Positions 48,054 through 56,654 of a stretch of 64,000 bases of DNA are shown here, in pieces. The DNA is taken from positions 73,684 through 137,683 of the forward strand of contig JAGXHL010000093.1 of NCBI GenBank assembly GCA_024636215.1, in the 5' to 3' direction. Each line of letters starts with the position of its first letter. The stretch's first letter is position 1. Made by a program: the position numbers and the translations under genes. The notes beneath the pieces are model-generated. The model had not been told where the DNA came from, ran no database searches, and was given only the letters and a program-made list of their open reading frames with translations. Source of the stretch: Deltaproteobacteria bacterium (GTDB taxonomy: Bacteria; Desulfobacterota; Desulfuromonadia; Desulfuromonadales; BM103).

Positions 48054-49313
48054 CTAGTCGGGTAAAGCTTTGGCAAGCAGCTCCAGAATATGCACTGCTC
48101 GCTGCTTGCCTTCAGCGTGGTTGATACCATCCTGGAGCTGCATGATGCAGCCGGGGCAGTCTGTTGCGACCAGCTCCGCGCCACTGTCGGCAATGTTGCC
48201 GGCTTTTCTGGCGGCGATCCGCTTGGTATGTTCATAGTGGTACACCGAATAGGTTCCCCCGAGCCCGCAGCAGGTTGCGGCGTCAGGCATTTCAACGAAC
48301 TCCACCTGGGGCAGCGCCTTGAGAATCTGGCGTGGTTCCCTGGTTATGCCATGATTACGCAGATGGCAGGGGTCGTGATAGGTGACCTTGATCCGCTGTT
48401 CGGCTTTGGGCAGCGATGCAAGTTTTTCCGGCAGGCCGTGATTGGCCAGGAAAACAAAGATGTCCATGACTTTTGCCGACAGCTCGCCGAACTCGTCGCC
48501 CATCTGCGCATAGATATTGCCGAGTCCGGAGTTGCACGAAGCGCAGGCGGTGACGATGTAATCGAACTTATGCCGACTGATCGCCGCAAGGTTCTGCTCC
48601 GCCAGCTTTTCGATCGTCCTGGTTGCTCCCGCACTCACCGCGGGTAAGCCGCAGCAGGCCTGATCTTTGGGAACAATGACAGTAACACCGAGAAATTTCA
48701 ACACTTTGAGAAAGGCTTCGCCAACCGCAGGGTACATGTAATTGATGCCGCAGCCGGTGAAAAAGAGCACGGTCGGCTGTTGCGGGTCTCCCGGAGTCAG
48801 CTCGGCGACCCTTTCCCGAAACGGTTTGGCAGTTATGGGCGGCAGGGTCCTGTCTTTCTCAAGGTAGGGTGCCGGAAAGCGCAGGCGCAGTCCGCTGTCT
48901 TCGGGGAGCTTTTTAAAGAGTAAGGCTGACAGGCTGCCGCCGGACTTGGCCAGCATGTTCATCAGCTTCGGTCGGCCGAGAACGCTGGCGACCCCCTTGC
49001 CAAAAGTAGACAGACCCCGCTCTTCAGCTATTCGCCGTCTTGCCGCCGCAACGATGTCCTCGGTGTGGACCTTGTTGGGACATCCTGCGCAGCAGCTGCC
49101 ACAGAGCAGGCACTGGCTCAGGTCTTCCAGGACCTTGGCTTCAAGACCGACTTCGCCTTCCAGGATCGAGTTGGCCAGGGCGATTTTGCCTCGGGCGACG
49201 CGGCCTTCACGGCGTTCAGCGTCGAATGCCGGGCAGTGCGCCCGGCAGGCGCCGCACTTGACGCAGCGTTCGATCTCTTCGCGATAATCTTCGAGGTTTT
49301 TCAGTTTTGCCAT
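48054..49313 (-). CDS. glcF: glycolate/D-lactate oxidase iron-sulfur subunit
   Basis: 419 aa. Two ferredoxin-like [4Fe-4S] motifs at the N-terminus (CVKCGACRAHCPAF and CLLCGSCCAGCPN) and two CCG domains (FTGCGINYMYPAVG...CCGLPAVS and CHLRNHGITREPRQI...CCGLGGTYSVYHYEH). This is the electron-transfer partner of the FAD subunit encoded just upstream. In this context, with larA nearby, D-lactate or another D-2-hydroxyacid is the likely substrate. Confidence 0.93.
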   Translation of the reverse strand: MAKLKNLEDYREEIERCVKCGACRAHCPAFDAERREGRVARGKIALANSILEGEVGLEAKVLEDLSQCLLCGSCCAGCPNKVHTEDIVAAARRRIAEERGLSTFGKGVASVLGRPKLMNMLAKSGGSLSALLFKKLPEDSGLRLRFPAPYLEKDRTLPPITAKPFRERVAELTPGDPQQPTVLFFTGCGINYMYPAVGEAFLKVLKFLGVTVIVPKDQACCGLPAVSAGATRTIEKLAEQNLAAISRHKFDYIVTACASCNSGLGNIYAQMGDEFGELSAKVMDIFVFLANHGLPEKLASLPKAEQRIKVTYHDPCHLRNHGITREPRQILKALPQVEFVEMPDAATCCGLGGTYSVYHYEHTKRIAARKAGNIADSGAELVATDCPGCIMQLQDGINHAEGKQRAVHILELLAKALPD

Positions 49314-49320
49314 AACTTCC

Positions 49321-49348
49321 GTGGCGCGTGGCGCGTGGTGCGCGGCGC
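49321..49348. repeat. heptanucleotide array (GTGGCGC)
   Basis: Four 7-bp units, GTGGCGC twice, then GTGGTGC and GCGGCGC, in the short gap between glcD and glcF. Confidence 0.75.
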
Positions 49349-49381
49349 GGACAACCTAGTAAAGGGTTTGCTCGCTACGCG

Positions 49382-50788
49382 CTACTCACCACCCGCTGCA
49401 GGATCTTCCTCATCAAGGAAAATCTTGCCTGGATTGAGAATGTTATTAGGGTCAAGCGCTCGCTTGATCGCTTTCATGTATTCAGCAGCAATCGGGGTGA
49501 TCTCCAGGGGGATGTAAGGGGCCTTGGCGATGCCGACACCATGCTCGCCGCTCATGGTCCCGCCCAGTTCGAGAGCGGCCTTGAAAACATCCTTGATGGC
49601 CCCTTCGGCTTTCATAATGTCTCCGGAAACTTTCTTGTTGACCATGATGTTGACGTGGATGTTGCCGTCTCCGGCATGGCCGAAGTTGACGATCGGTATC
49701 TGGTACTTGTCGGCAATGGCGTCCACTTTACGAATCATCTCAGGCACCTTGCTGCGCGGTACGCAGATATCCTCGTTGAACTTGTCCGGATTCACCTTGC
49801 GCAGAGAGGCCGAGACCGAGCGACGAATCTGCCAGAGGGCTTCACTCTCTTCCGGTGTGGTTGCGATTCGGGTTTCGACCACCCCGAGGGGTTTGATGAT
49901 CTCGGCGATGCGGTTGACCTGTTTGTCGAGGAACTCGCGATCGCCGTCGACTTCAATGATCAAAACCGCCTGAGCGCTCTGCGGCAAATCAAGGTCGGTC
50001 GCCTGGCGTACACATTCGATGGTGCGTCCGTCCATGAATTCGAGGGTCGTCGGGATGATTTTGTTGCGGGTGATCGCCGACACCGCTTGTGCTGCACCGT
50101 CGATCGAGTCGAATAGTACCAGCATGGTTTTCTTGGCTTCCGGCAGGGGCAGCAGTTTGATGACAATGCGGGTGATGATACCGAGGGTCCCTTCGGAGCC
50201 ACAGAGCAGCTTGGTCAGGTCGTAACCGACCACACCCTTCATGGTTGGACCGCCGGTGGTGATGACGTCGCCGGTAGGGGTGACCACCTCGAGGCCGATG
50301 ATGAAGTCCTTGGTGACTCCGTATTTGACGCAGCGCGGTCCGCCGGCGCATTCGGCAACATTGCCGCCAAGGGTAGAAAATTTCAGAGAGGCAGGGTCGG
50401 GCGGATAGAAGAGACCGAGCTTCTCCACGGCTTTCTGAAAGCGCTCGGTGACGACCCCTGGCTCAACGGTTGCAACCAGGTTCTCCTCATCAATCTCCAG
50501 GATTTGGTCCATCCGCTCGGTACAGAGCACGATGCCGCCTTTGGTCGGCAGAGAGCCGCCGGTAAAGCCACTGCCGGCGCCGCGCGGGAAAACCGGGATG
50601 CGCTCGCGATTGGCAAGCTTCATGACAAGAGCGATCTCTGCGGTCGTGCCGGGCTGCAGGACAACCTCCGGCAGAAAACTCTGCTGGGTAGCATCGTAAG
50701 AATAACAGATACGTTCCGCCTTGCTGGTCAGGACATTCTCTTCACCGAGAATTTTTTGCAGTTCCTTTATGATTTGCTCCGAAAGCAT
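49382..50788 (-). CDS. glcD: FAD-linked D-2-hydroxyacid oxidase/dehydrogenase
   Basis: 468 aa from the ATG at 50788, after AAAGGC; the frame is open 129 nt further but without a ribosome binding site. The PCMH-type FAD domain shows VFPRGAGSGFTGGSLPTKGGIVL. The C-terminal domain has the cap and the conserved FGHAGDGNIHVNI and MSGEHGVG motifs. It oxidises glycolate or D-lactate and passes electrons to GlcF. The genes lie 68 nt apart with a heptamer array between, likely one operon. Confidence 0.93.
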   Translation of the reverse strand: MLSEQIIKELQKILGEENVLTSKAERICYSYDATQQSFLPEVVLQPGTTAEIALVMKLANRERIPVFPRGAGSGFTGGSLPTKGGIVLCTERMDQILEIDEENLVATVEPGVVTERFQKAVEKLGLFYPPDPASLKFSTLGGNVAECAGGPRCVKYGVTKDFIIGLEVVTPTGDVITTGGPTMKGVVGYDLTKLLCGSEGTLGIITRIVIKLLPLPEAKKTMLVLFDSIDGAAQAVSAITRNKIIPTTLEFMDGRTIECVRQATDLDLPQSAQAVLIIEVDGDREFLDKQVNRIAEIIKPLGVVETRIATTPEESEALWQIRRSVSASLRKVNPDKFNEDICVPRSKVPEMIRKVDAIADKYQIPIVNFGHAGDGNIHVNIMVNKKVSGDIMKAEGAIKDVFKAALELGGTMSGEHGVGIAKAPYIPLEITPIAAEYMKAIKRALDPNNILNPGKIFLDEEDPAAGGE

Positions 50789-50953
50789 GTTTTCTGCCTT
50801 TATCTCTTTTGCGTAGAAGATTTTAAAGCGTAACGCTAAGGACGCCAAGAGAAACCGGTAAAGCGCAGAGGGCAGATCTTTAGCCCTTGACTCGGGTCTC
50901 ACTGCTTCTCTCTGCAACTTTGCGTCTTTAGCGTTAAGCGGTTGAAAATGTGT

Positions 50954-51070
50954 TCATCTGCCATGTTGCCGGTCTATGACCGGCAGAAAAGTACCGCCAT
51001 CCGGAATAATCACAACCTCCGGCTTGACCGGAAGCTGTTTGTATGCCATCTGCTGGGTCTCGTCAAGTGG
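50954..51070 (-). pseudogene. remnant of the 3' end of a larA gene
   Basis: 38 codons ending in TGA, with an in-frame TAA just upstream and no start. The peptide LDETQQMAYKQLPVKPEVV followed by IIPDGGTFLPVI aligns without gaps to the C-terminus of the intact LarA encoded at 52197-53468, with 21 of 31 positions identical by my count. It is in the same orientation, with mntA-hepT between. Confidence 0.75.
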
Positions 51071-51389
51071 TTAACCCCTATCCATCCTTATCTGTTCTGG
51101 CTGTACACGGCTATTACCTGCGAAGCTCAAGATCCTTTGCTTGCCCAGTGTAACGATTCAAAGAACTATTGTAGGCTGCATGCCTCCATGAGTGCAAGCG
51201 GACAATCGGTTGGTGGTGGGACGGGCTGGCAACTTGTTAAGTTCGCAGTATAATCAAGTGGTTTGTTGGCAATGTTCATATGAAGTTGAGGCCTTACCCC
51301 GCCATTGTCGAGGGCAACGTGCGTTCAAAATCGATGGATTTTGAGTGGTTTTGGGGTGTTAAGAGGTTTTCCCTGCCGGGGTTTTGGGT

Positions 51390-51418
51390 TTGACAGGGTT
51401 TTGACTGTGCGGTAGAAG
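51390..51418 (+). promoter_or_regulatory. promoter for mntA-hepT
   Basis: TTGACA (51390-51395), a 17-bp spacer and TAGAAG (51413-51418), about 55 nt before the mntA ATG. Confidence 0.5.
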
Positions 51419-51472
51419 TGAGAAGCGGTCAATTTTCATGAATCAAGCCATGTTGGCGGGGAGAATCTGGCG

Positions 51473-51796
51473 ATGTCGGTGCAAACCACGAAAAGCAAAT
51501 TCCTATCACTTGAACAGGTGCTTGAATTCCTCAGGGCACACAAGCAGGAATTCCACGAACAGTACGGTATTGAACGTATCGGTGTCTTTGGTAGCGTTCT
51601 GCGCGACGAACTGCGAGATGACAGCGATATCGATATTGCTATCGAAATGGATTCCAGCCGCAAGTCTCTGCGCAACTTCCTTGCTTTCAAGCGTGAACTG
51701 GAGAAGACCTTCAACCGATCGGTTGACCTTGGTATTGAAAGTACGCTGAAGCCTGCCATAAAGGAATCGATTGCCCGGGACATCCGTTATGTCTAG
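51473..51796 (+). CDS. mntA: MntA-type nucleotidyltransferase antitoxin
   Basis: 107 aa minimal nucleotidyltransferase. The active-site motif GSVLRDELRDDSDIDI is present (G-S-x-x-R then S-D-x-D), with the third Asp in SVDLGI. In type VII toxin-antitoxin pairs MntA transfers AMP to a Tyr of the HEPN toxin and silences it. GGGGAG lies 9 nt before the ATG. Its 3' end overlaps hepT by 8 nt. Confidence 0.9.
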   Translation: MSVQTTKSKFLSLEQVLEFLRAHKQEFHEQYGIERIGVFGSVLRDELRDDSDIDIAIEMDSSRKSLRNFLAFKRELEKTFNRSVDLGIESTLKPAIKESIARDIRYV

Positions 51797-52124
51797 CCGA
51801 TCTGTTGATCTGTATCTTGATGACCTGATTGAAGCTGGAAAGGCCATACTGTCCTACGTTCAGGATATTTCTTTTGAAGAGTTTCGAAATGATCGCATGC
51901 GTCAGTCAGCGGTTATCCGAGAATTCGAAATTATTGGCGAGGCTGTAGGAAAACTGCCTGATAACCTCAGGCAGAGTGCGCCCGAAGTTGCCTGGCAGGA
52001 TATCAAGGATTTTCGCAATCTTCTGGTTCATGAATACTTCGGTGTCGATCTGGAAATTGTCTGGCAGGTTGTGCAGGTCGATTTGCCGGATCTCATCAGG
52101 CAGGTCGAGCAATTGCAGGATTAG
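51789..52124 (+). CDS. hepT: HepT-type HEPN ribonuclease toxin (DUF86)
   Basis: 111 aa from the ATG at 51789. The HEPN nuclease motif R76-x4-H81 followed by Y83 (RNLLVHEYF) is intact. Tyr83 is where MntA adenylylates HepT in characterised pairs. The order here is antitoxin first. The module lies between the larA remnant and the intact larA 3' end. Confidence 0.9.
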   Translation: MSSRSVDLYLDDLIEAGKAILSYVQDISFEEFRNDRMRQSAVIREFEIIGEAVGKLPDNLRQSAPEVAWQDIKDFRNLLVHEYFGVDLEIVWQVVQVDLPDLIRQVEQLQD

Positions 52125-52196
52125 TCTTGAACGTTTTTTCAGAACTCTTCTTCACGCCTCTAAAGCCCTATCCCTTTCTCTGTGCTCTCCGTGTGG

Positions 52197-53468
52197 TTAA
52201 TGTCTTTCAGTTATAATCGGTAAGATCGTCCCGCCGTCCGGGATGACGACCACGTCCGGGTTGTCCGGAAGTTGTTGGCCTGCCATCTGCAGGGCCTCGT
52301 CAAGATGCTTTGCCTTTTCCATGCCCATCTTTTCGGTCTGTTCACGGCTGAACTCGCTGATCAGGATGATGCGCCAGTTGCGAGCTTTGCTCAGGGTCGA
52401 CAAAGCGGTCTGGCCGTTGATCTCATAGCGGCTACGCAGGGCTTTCTCAAAAACATCCAGGTCTTCGTAATTGAACCAGTCGAAAAAGGTCGCGTTGCCG
52501 AAGCCGTCCGGGCAGGCGGCCAGAAGAATCAGCGTGCCTCCCGGTTTGACGGCCTGCACCCCGTAGTCCAGGGCTTTGTGAGCCTGAATGAAGTTGATGT
52601 CTTTGGGGCTGCCGCCACAGGAGACGATCGCCAGATCGGCGGCCTGCTGCAGTGGTGCAGTGTACAGCTTTTGCGCCAGTTCGCAACCGGCCAGGTGAGC
52701 CTGCTCCAGGTCGCCGCAATAGACTTTGGCGATTTTCTTGTCAGCAGTCAGAACGGTATTAAGCAAAAAGTCAGGTTTAATCGTCTTTGCCGCTTCCAGA
52801 ATGGCCAGATGGACCGGGTTGTCTTCAAGATTGGCGGTGCGGGCCTGCGGGTTGCGGCCACCCTCCGCAGGCGGATTGAAGATGGCGAAATGGGTTGCCA
52901 TGCAGGTAGTGCGGCTGGCAACGCCCGGAACCAGACTTTTGCGGCCGCCACCATAGCCGGCAAAGTAATGCAGGCCGATGGTTCCGGTAACGATGACCCG
53001 GTCTGCTGCCATGAGCCGTCGATTGATCTGGACCGGCAGTCCGGAGCTTGTACAGCCGAGATCCACCAGTTGTGCCGGATCGTCACATTCGTGATCATGA
53101 ACGGCAATGCGTCCGTAAAGGGTGCCGAGAATTTTGCGATGTTCATCCGTGGTCTGCTTGCGATGGATGCCCAGAGCGATGATGATCTCTATATGGTTGT
53201 CGGCAATACCGCACCGGTTCAGCTCCCCAACCAGCAGCGGCAGGTAGATCTCGCTGCCGGTGTAGCGCGTGATGTCCGAGGTGACAATGACGACATGCTC
53301 ACCGGGCTGAACAATCTCTGCCAGGGATGGTGAGGCAATCGGATTGGCCAGAGCTCTGCAGATCTCCTCACTCGGGTCCGGCAGCTCCAGTGGTGCCCCC
53401 GCAGTCAGAATCTGAGCCTGCACCTCCAGGGGCAAGGTTTTTGATCCATATTTCAGCGAAATTTTCAT
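52197..53468 (-). CDS. larA: LarA-family nickel-pincer enzyme (lactate racemase type)
   Basis: 423 aa from the ATG at 53468 (AAGGA upstream). Features of the LarA (DUF2088) family: VIVTSDITRYTGSEIYLPLL, HDHECDDPAQLV with the catalytic His pair, TGTIGLHYFAGYGGGRKSLVPG with the pincer-cofactor region, and the C-terminal VVVIPDGGTILPI. It interconverts D- and L-lactate or related 2-hydroxyacids using a nickel pincer nucleotide, which needs LarB/C/E made elsewhere. Its proximity to GlcD/GlcF suggests feeding of D-lactate to that oxidase. It shares its 3' end sequence with the remnant at 50954-51070. Confidence 0.88.
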   Translation of the reverse strand: MKISLKYGSKTLPLEVQAQILTAGAPLELPDPSEEICRALANPIASPSLAEIVQPGEHVVIVTSDITRYTGSEIYLPLLVGELNRCGIADNHIEIIIALGIHRKQTTDEHRKILGTLYGRIAVHDHECDDPAQLVDLGCTSSGLPVQINRRLMAADRVIVTGTIGLHYFAGYGGGRKSLVPGVASRTTCMATHFAIFNPPAEGGRNPQARTANLEDNPVHLAILEAAKTIKPDFLLNTVLTADKKIAKVYCGDLEQAHLAGCELAQKLYTAPLQQAADLAIVSCGGSPKDINFIQAHKALDYGVQAVKPGGTLILLAACPDGFGNATFFDWFNYEDLDVFEKALRSRYEINGQTALSTLSKARNWRIILISEFSREQTEKMGMEKAKHLDEALQMAGQQLPDNPDVVVIPDGGTILPIITERH

Positions 53469-53678
53469 CAAAGATCCTTTGATCATCCAACGCTCTATTG
53501 TAGGCCTCCTCACGTCTTCTGTGCAAGTCATTGCTGGCGGAGCATGGCCCTGCATGGTTTTCGACCAGGCGAACCAGAGACAGTGCCAGGTCATCAGCGA
53601 CTGTCAAAACAGCGACTGTCGTTGACACCAATATCCTGGAAGCTTAAGATAACTTTTTTTTAAACAACGAGGACGGCC

Positions 53679-55037
53679 TTGAAGCAGAAAACGATCTACA
53701 GCTGTCAGCAGTGCGGTATGCAGAGCCCTAAATGGCTCGGCAAGTGCCCCGATTGCGGGCAGTGGAATTCCCTGGTGGAAGAGACCATTACATTGGCCAA
53801 AAAGGGCGGCAAAACCGTGCCTCTGCGCTCAGAGAGCAGCCCTGTCCGCCTGGCTGAGGTCTCCTCGACTGATGAAGATCGTTTGCATTGCGGGATTGAT
53901 GAGTTTGATCGCGTCCTCGGCGGCGGTGTTGTGCCCGGATCCTTCACCCTGATCGGTGGAGATCCGGGTATCGGTAAGTCGACCCTGTTACTGCAGGCGG
54001 CCGGACGCTGGACCCAGGCGGGACCGGTCCTGTACGTGACGGCAGAGGAGTCGACTCGTCAGGTCAAGCTGCGTGCGGGGCGCCTGGGTGTCGTGGCAGA
54101 AGACCTCTACCTGTTGGCAGAGACCTCGCTGGAAGGTGCGCTAGAACGGGTCAGAGAGCTTAAGCCCGCGTTCCTGGTGATCGATTCGATCCAGACGGTT
54201 TTCACAGCCGCTCTAGAATCGGCGCCCGGAAGTGTCAGCCAGGTTAGAGAGTGTGCCGGACGTCTTATGCATCTGGCAAAAGGTGAAGATATCCCGACCT
54301 TCATCGTGGGTCACGTTACCAAGGATGGTTCAATCGCCGGTCCACGCATGCTCGAACATATGGTCGATACGGTGCTCTACTTCGAAGGTGATGCAGGACA
54401 CCCTTACCGGATTCTGCGAGCGGTGAAAAACCGCTTCGGTTCAACCAACGAGATCGGCGTCTTTGAAATGAAGGACGCCGGCTTGAGCGAAGTGCCGAAT
54501 CCTTCCGAGCTGTTTCTGGCCGAGCGTCCGGAAGATGCCGCAGGCAGTGTGGTTGTCCCGGCCATTGAAGGCACCCGGCCGATTCTGGTCGAGCTGCAGG
54601 CGCTGGTCTCCGGCACCGCACAGGGCAACCCGCGGCGTACGGCGATGGGCATCGACTCCAACCGGGTGTCGCTTCTGGTCGCGGTTCTGGAGAAGAAGGT
54701 TGGTTACTCTCTGTTGGCCCAGGACATCTTTGTCAATGTTGCCGGCGGCGTCCGGCTTGCCGAACCAGCCATCGATCTCGGCGTGGTTGCCGCCCTGGCT
54801 TCGAGTCATCTCAACCGGCCGATCGATGAACGTACGGTGCTGTTCGGCGAAGTCGGCCTGACCGGGGAAGTCCGTGCCGTTTCCCGTCCGGAGATGCGGG
54901 TGAATGAAGCGGCCCGTCTCGGTTTCAACTGCTGTCTGCTGCCGGCCGGAAACCTGAAAAACCTTGATAAGCCAAAAGGCATCAAATTGATCGGTGTGCG
55001 CAGCGCCGCCGAAGCAATGGAATATCTTTTTAACTGA
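53679..55037 (+). CDS. radA: DNA repair protein RadA
   Basis: 452 aa from a TTG. N-terminal zinc finger CQQCG...CPDCG, a RecA-like core with Walker A GGDPGIGKST and the family motif KNRFGSTNE, and a C-terminal Lon-like domain (VAGGVRLAEPAIDLGVVAAL). It is a helicase for branch migration in recombination. Confidence 0.96.
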   Translation: MKQKTIYSCQQCGMQSPKWLGKCPDCGQWNSLVEETITLAKKGGKTVPLRSESSPVRLAEVSSTDEDRLHCGIDEFDRVLGGGVVPGSFTLIGGDPGIGKSTLLLQAAGRWTQAGPVLYVTAEESTRQVKLRAGRLGVVAEDLYLLAETSLEGALERVRELKPAFLVIDSIQTVFTAALESAPGSVSQVRECAGRLMHLAKGEDIPTFIVGHVTKDGSIAGPRMLEHMVDTVLYFEGDAGHPYRILRAVKNRFGSTNEIGVFEMKDAGLSEVPNPSELFLAERPEDAAGSVVVPAIEGTRPILVELQALVSGTAQGNPRRTAMGIDSNRVSLLVAVLEKKVGYSLLAQDIFVNVAGGVRLAEPAIDLGVVAALASSHLNRPIDERTVLFGEVGLTGEVRAVSRPEMRVNEAARLGFNCCLLPAGNLKNLDKPKGIKLIGVRSAAEAMEYLFN

Positions 55038-55038
55038 T

Positions 55039-55165
55039 GTGGCGCGTGGCGCGAAAAGGACTAAGCGACAGGCTGCGAGTTATTTTATGCAAAGACAAGG
55101 TCCCCGCTTCTAAAGGGTTTTCCCGCGCCACACGCTACACGCCACACGCCACGGACTACGCGCCA
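55039..55165. repeat. two heptanucleotide arrays in the radA-moaC gap
   Basis: GTGGCGC twice at 55039-55052 and six reverse-complement-type units (CGCGCCA, CACGCTA, CACGCCA, CACGCCA, CGGACTA, CGCGCCA) at 55124-55165. The opposed arrays could pair as a hairpin. Confidence 0.7.
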
Positions 55166-55184
55166 CAAAAGCGAGGTACGAGCC

Positions 55185-55676
55185 ATGAGTGAACTGACCC
55201 ATTTCGATAACGAAGGCAAGGCCATCATGGTGGACGTGGGCGAGAAAGAGAACACCCGCAGGGTTGCCGTGGCCCGTGGTGAAGTAGCGATGCAGCCGGA
55301 AACCCTGAAGCGGATTGTTGAAAACCGGGTCGAGAAGGGTGATGTTTTCGCGGTGGCGCGACTGGCAGGCATCATGGCAGCCAAGAAAACCTCCGAGCTG
55401 ATTCCGCTCTGTCATCCTTTGCTGATTAACAGCGTAACCATTGAGTTTACTGCCGATCATGGCAAAGCGCGGGTCGCTATCGAAGCCTGCGTCAAAGTCA
55501 ATGGTCAGACCGGCGTGGAAATGGAGGCCCTGACCGCGGTCTCAGTTGCAGCCCTGACGATTTATGATATGTGTAAGGCTGTCGATAAAACCATGATGAT
55601 CGATCGGGTGCGACTGGTGGAGAAAAAAGGTGGCCGCAGCGGTCATTTCGTCAACCCTGGAGAATTGACCAAGTGA
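55185..55676 (+). CDS. moaC: cyclic pyranopterin monophosphate synthase
   Basis: 163 aa. [28 protein letters not shown] and [22 protein letters not shown] hold the conserved Lys, His and Asp of MoaC. It follows MoaA in molybdopterin synthesis. The next gene starts with GTG inside its stop (GTGA). Confidence 0.95.
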   Translation: MSELTHFDNEGKAIMVDVGEKENTRRVAVARGEVAMQPETLKRIVENRVEKGDVFAVARLAGIMAAKKTSELIPLCHPLLINSVTIEFTADHGKARVAIEACVKVNGQTGVEMEALTAVSVAALTIYDMCKAVDKTMMIDRVRLVEKKGGRSGHFVNPGELTK

Positions 55677-56194
55677 ACTTGATACAAACCTTTGTGATTC
55701 GTCGGACCTTTGTTGTCCCTATGGCGCTGGTGATTGCCCTGACGGTTGCTCTGCTGGTCGTCAGTGTCGTTCAGGGTCAGGCGATTGCCAAGGTTATTAT
55801 CCTGGCGGGCCTGATCATGCCCCTGGTGGTGCTCTTCATAGAGACTGCGTTCCGCCGTGTGGTCCTTGATCAGGAGGGTGTGACCGCTTATCGACCTTTT
55901 CGTCAGCGACGGCTGTTGTTCTCCGATGTGACCGAACTGGAGTCGGTTCGGGTCCGCAGCCGGATCTTTCTGACGCTGATGGCAGGACCGGACGATTTTC
56001 TGATTATTTCCAACGCCTATCAGGAGTTCCCCACTCTCCTGAAAGGCCTGATTGCTGCCGTACCGGAAGCAACAGTGTCCGAGGAAACGCAGCAGTTGGC
56101 ACAACAGGCGCCCCGCAGGCACGCCGATGTTTTTACCGCATGGTTTGCTGTTGTTGCCCTGGTCTATGTTCTGATTGCCCAGTTTCGGGGGTGA
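55673..56194 (+). CDS. small membrane protein with PH-like domain
   Basis: 173 aa from a GTG overlapping moaC by 4 nt. Two N-terminal transmembrane segments ([17 protein letters not shown] and [15 protein letters not shown]), a PH-like beta domain ([20 protein letters not shown]), and a C-terminal transmembrane helix ([15 protein letters not shown]). I do not recognise a specific family; translational coupling suggests co-expression with moaC. Confidence 0.6.
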   Translation: MNLIQTFVIRRTFVVPMALVIALTVALLVVSVVQGQAIAKVIILAGLIMPLVVLFIETAFRRVVLDQEGVTAYRPFRQRRLLFSDVTELESVRVRSRIFLTLMAGPDDFLIISNAYQEFPTLLKGLIAAVPEATVSEETQQLAQQAPRRHADVFTAWFAVVALVYVLIAQFRG

Positions 56195-56262
56195 GCAGGC
56201 ATTTCAGTTGACTTGTTGATCAAATTCATTTAATTTGTGCCCGTTCAGTTTAGGAGTCTCTT

Positions 56263-56619
56263 ATGAATAAAAAGAAGTTGGAGGAGTTCCGGGAACTTCT
56301 TCAGGAACAAATGGATCAGTTGTTACACGATGCCGGCAAGACGGTTTCAGAGATGACTGACGAAAAAAACAACTTCCCCGATCCGACTGATCGTGCATCG
56401 CTGGAGTCTGATCGCAATTTCGAATTGCGCATCCGTGATCGCGAGCGTCGGCTGATAGGCAAAATTCGCGAAGCGCTCGATCGCATCGATGCGGGAGAAT
56501 TCGGTGAATGCGAGGATTGCGGCGACCAGATCGGTGAAGCTCGTCTGAAGGCAAGACCGGTCACCACCTTGTGCATCGAGTGCAAGACCGAGCAGGAGCG
56601 CCAGGAAAAAATCGGCTGA
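56263..56619 (+). CDS. dksA: DksA/TraR family zinc-finger transcription regulator
   Basis: 118 aa. Coiled-coil N-terminus with the tip DPTDRAS (Asp-x-x-Asp-x-Ala-type), then the zinc finger CEDCGDQIGEARLKARP...CIECK. DksA inserts into the RNA polymerase secondary channel with ppGpp. AGGAG-like sequence (TAGGAGTC) precedes the ATG. Confidence 0.93.
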   Translation: MNKKKLEEFRELLQEQMDQLLHDAGKTVSEMTDEKNNFPDPTDRASLESDRNFELRIRDRERRLIGKIREALDRIDAGEFGECEDCGDQIGEARLKARPVTTLCIECKTEQERQEKIG

Positions 56620-56654
56620 TCCAGCCAGTCTTCACCGGCAGACAGGAGGAGGTC

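Larger units (their letters stand above)
50789..51472. other. 684-bp spacer with larA remnant and promoter
   Basis: Near glcD an imperfect inverted repeat (TAACGCTAAGGACGC around 50830 and GCGTCTTTAGCGTTA around 50925) is present. Then comes the larA 3' remnant (50954-51070). 51071-51385 holds nothing I recognise apart from T/G-rich sequence, then a promoter for mntA-hepT. Confidence 0.5.
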
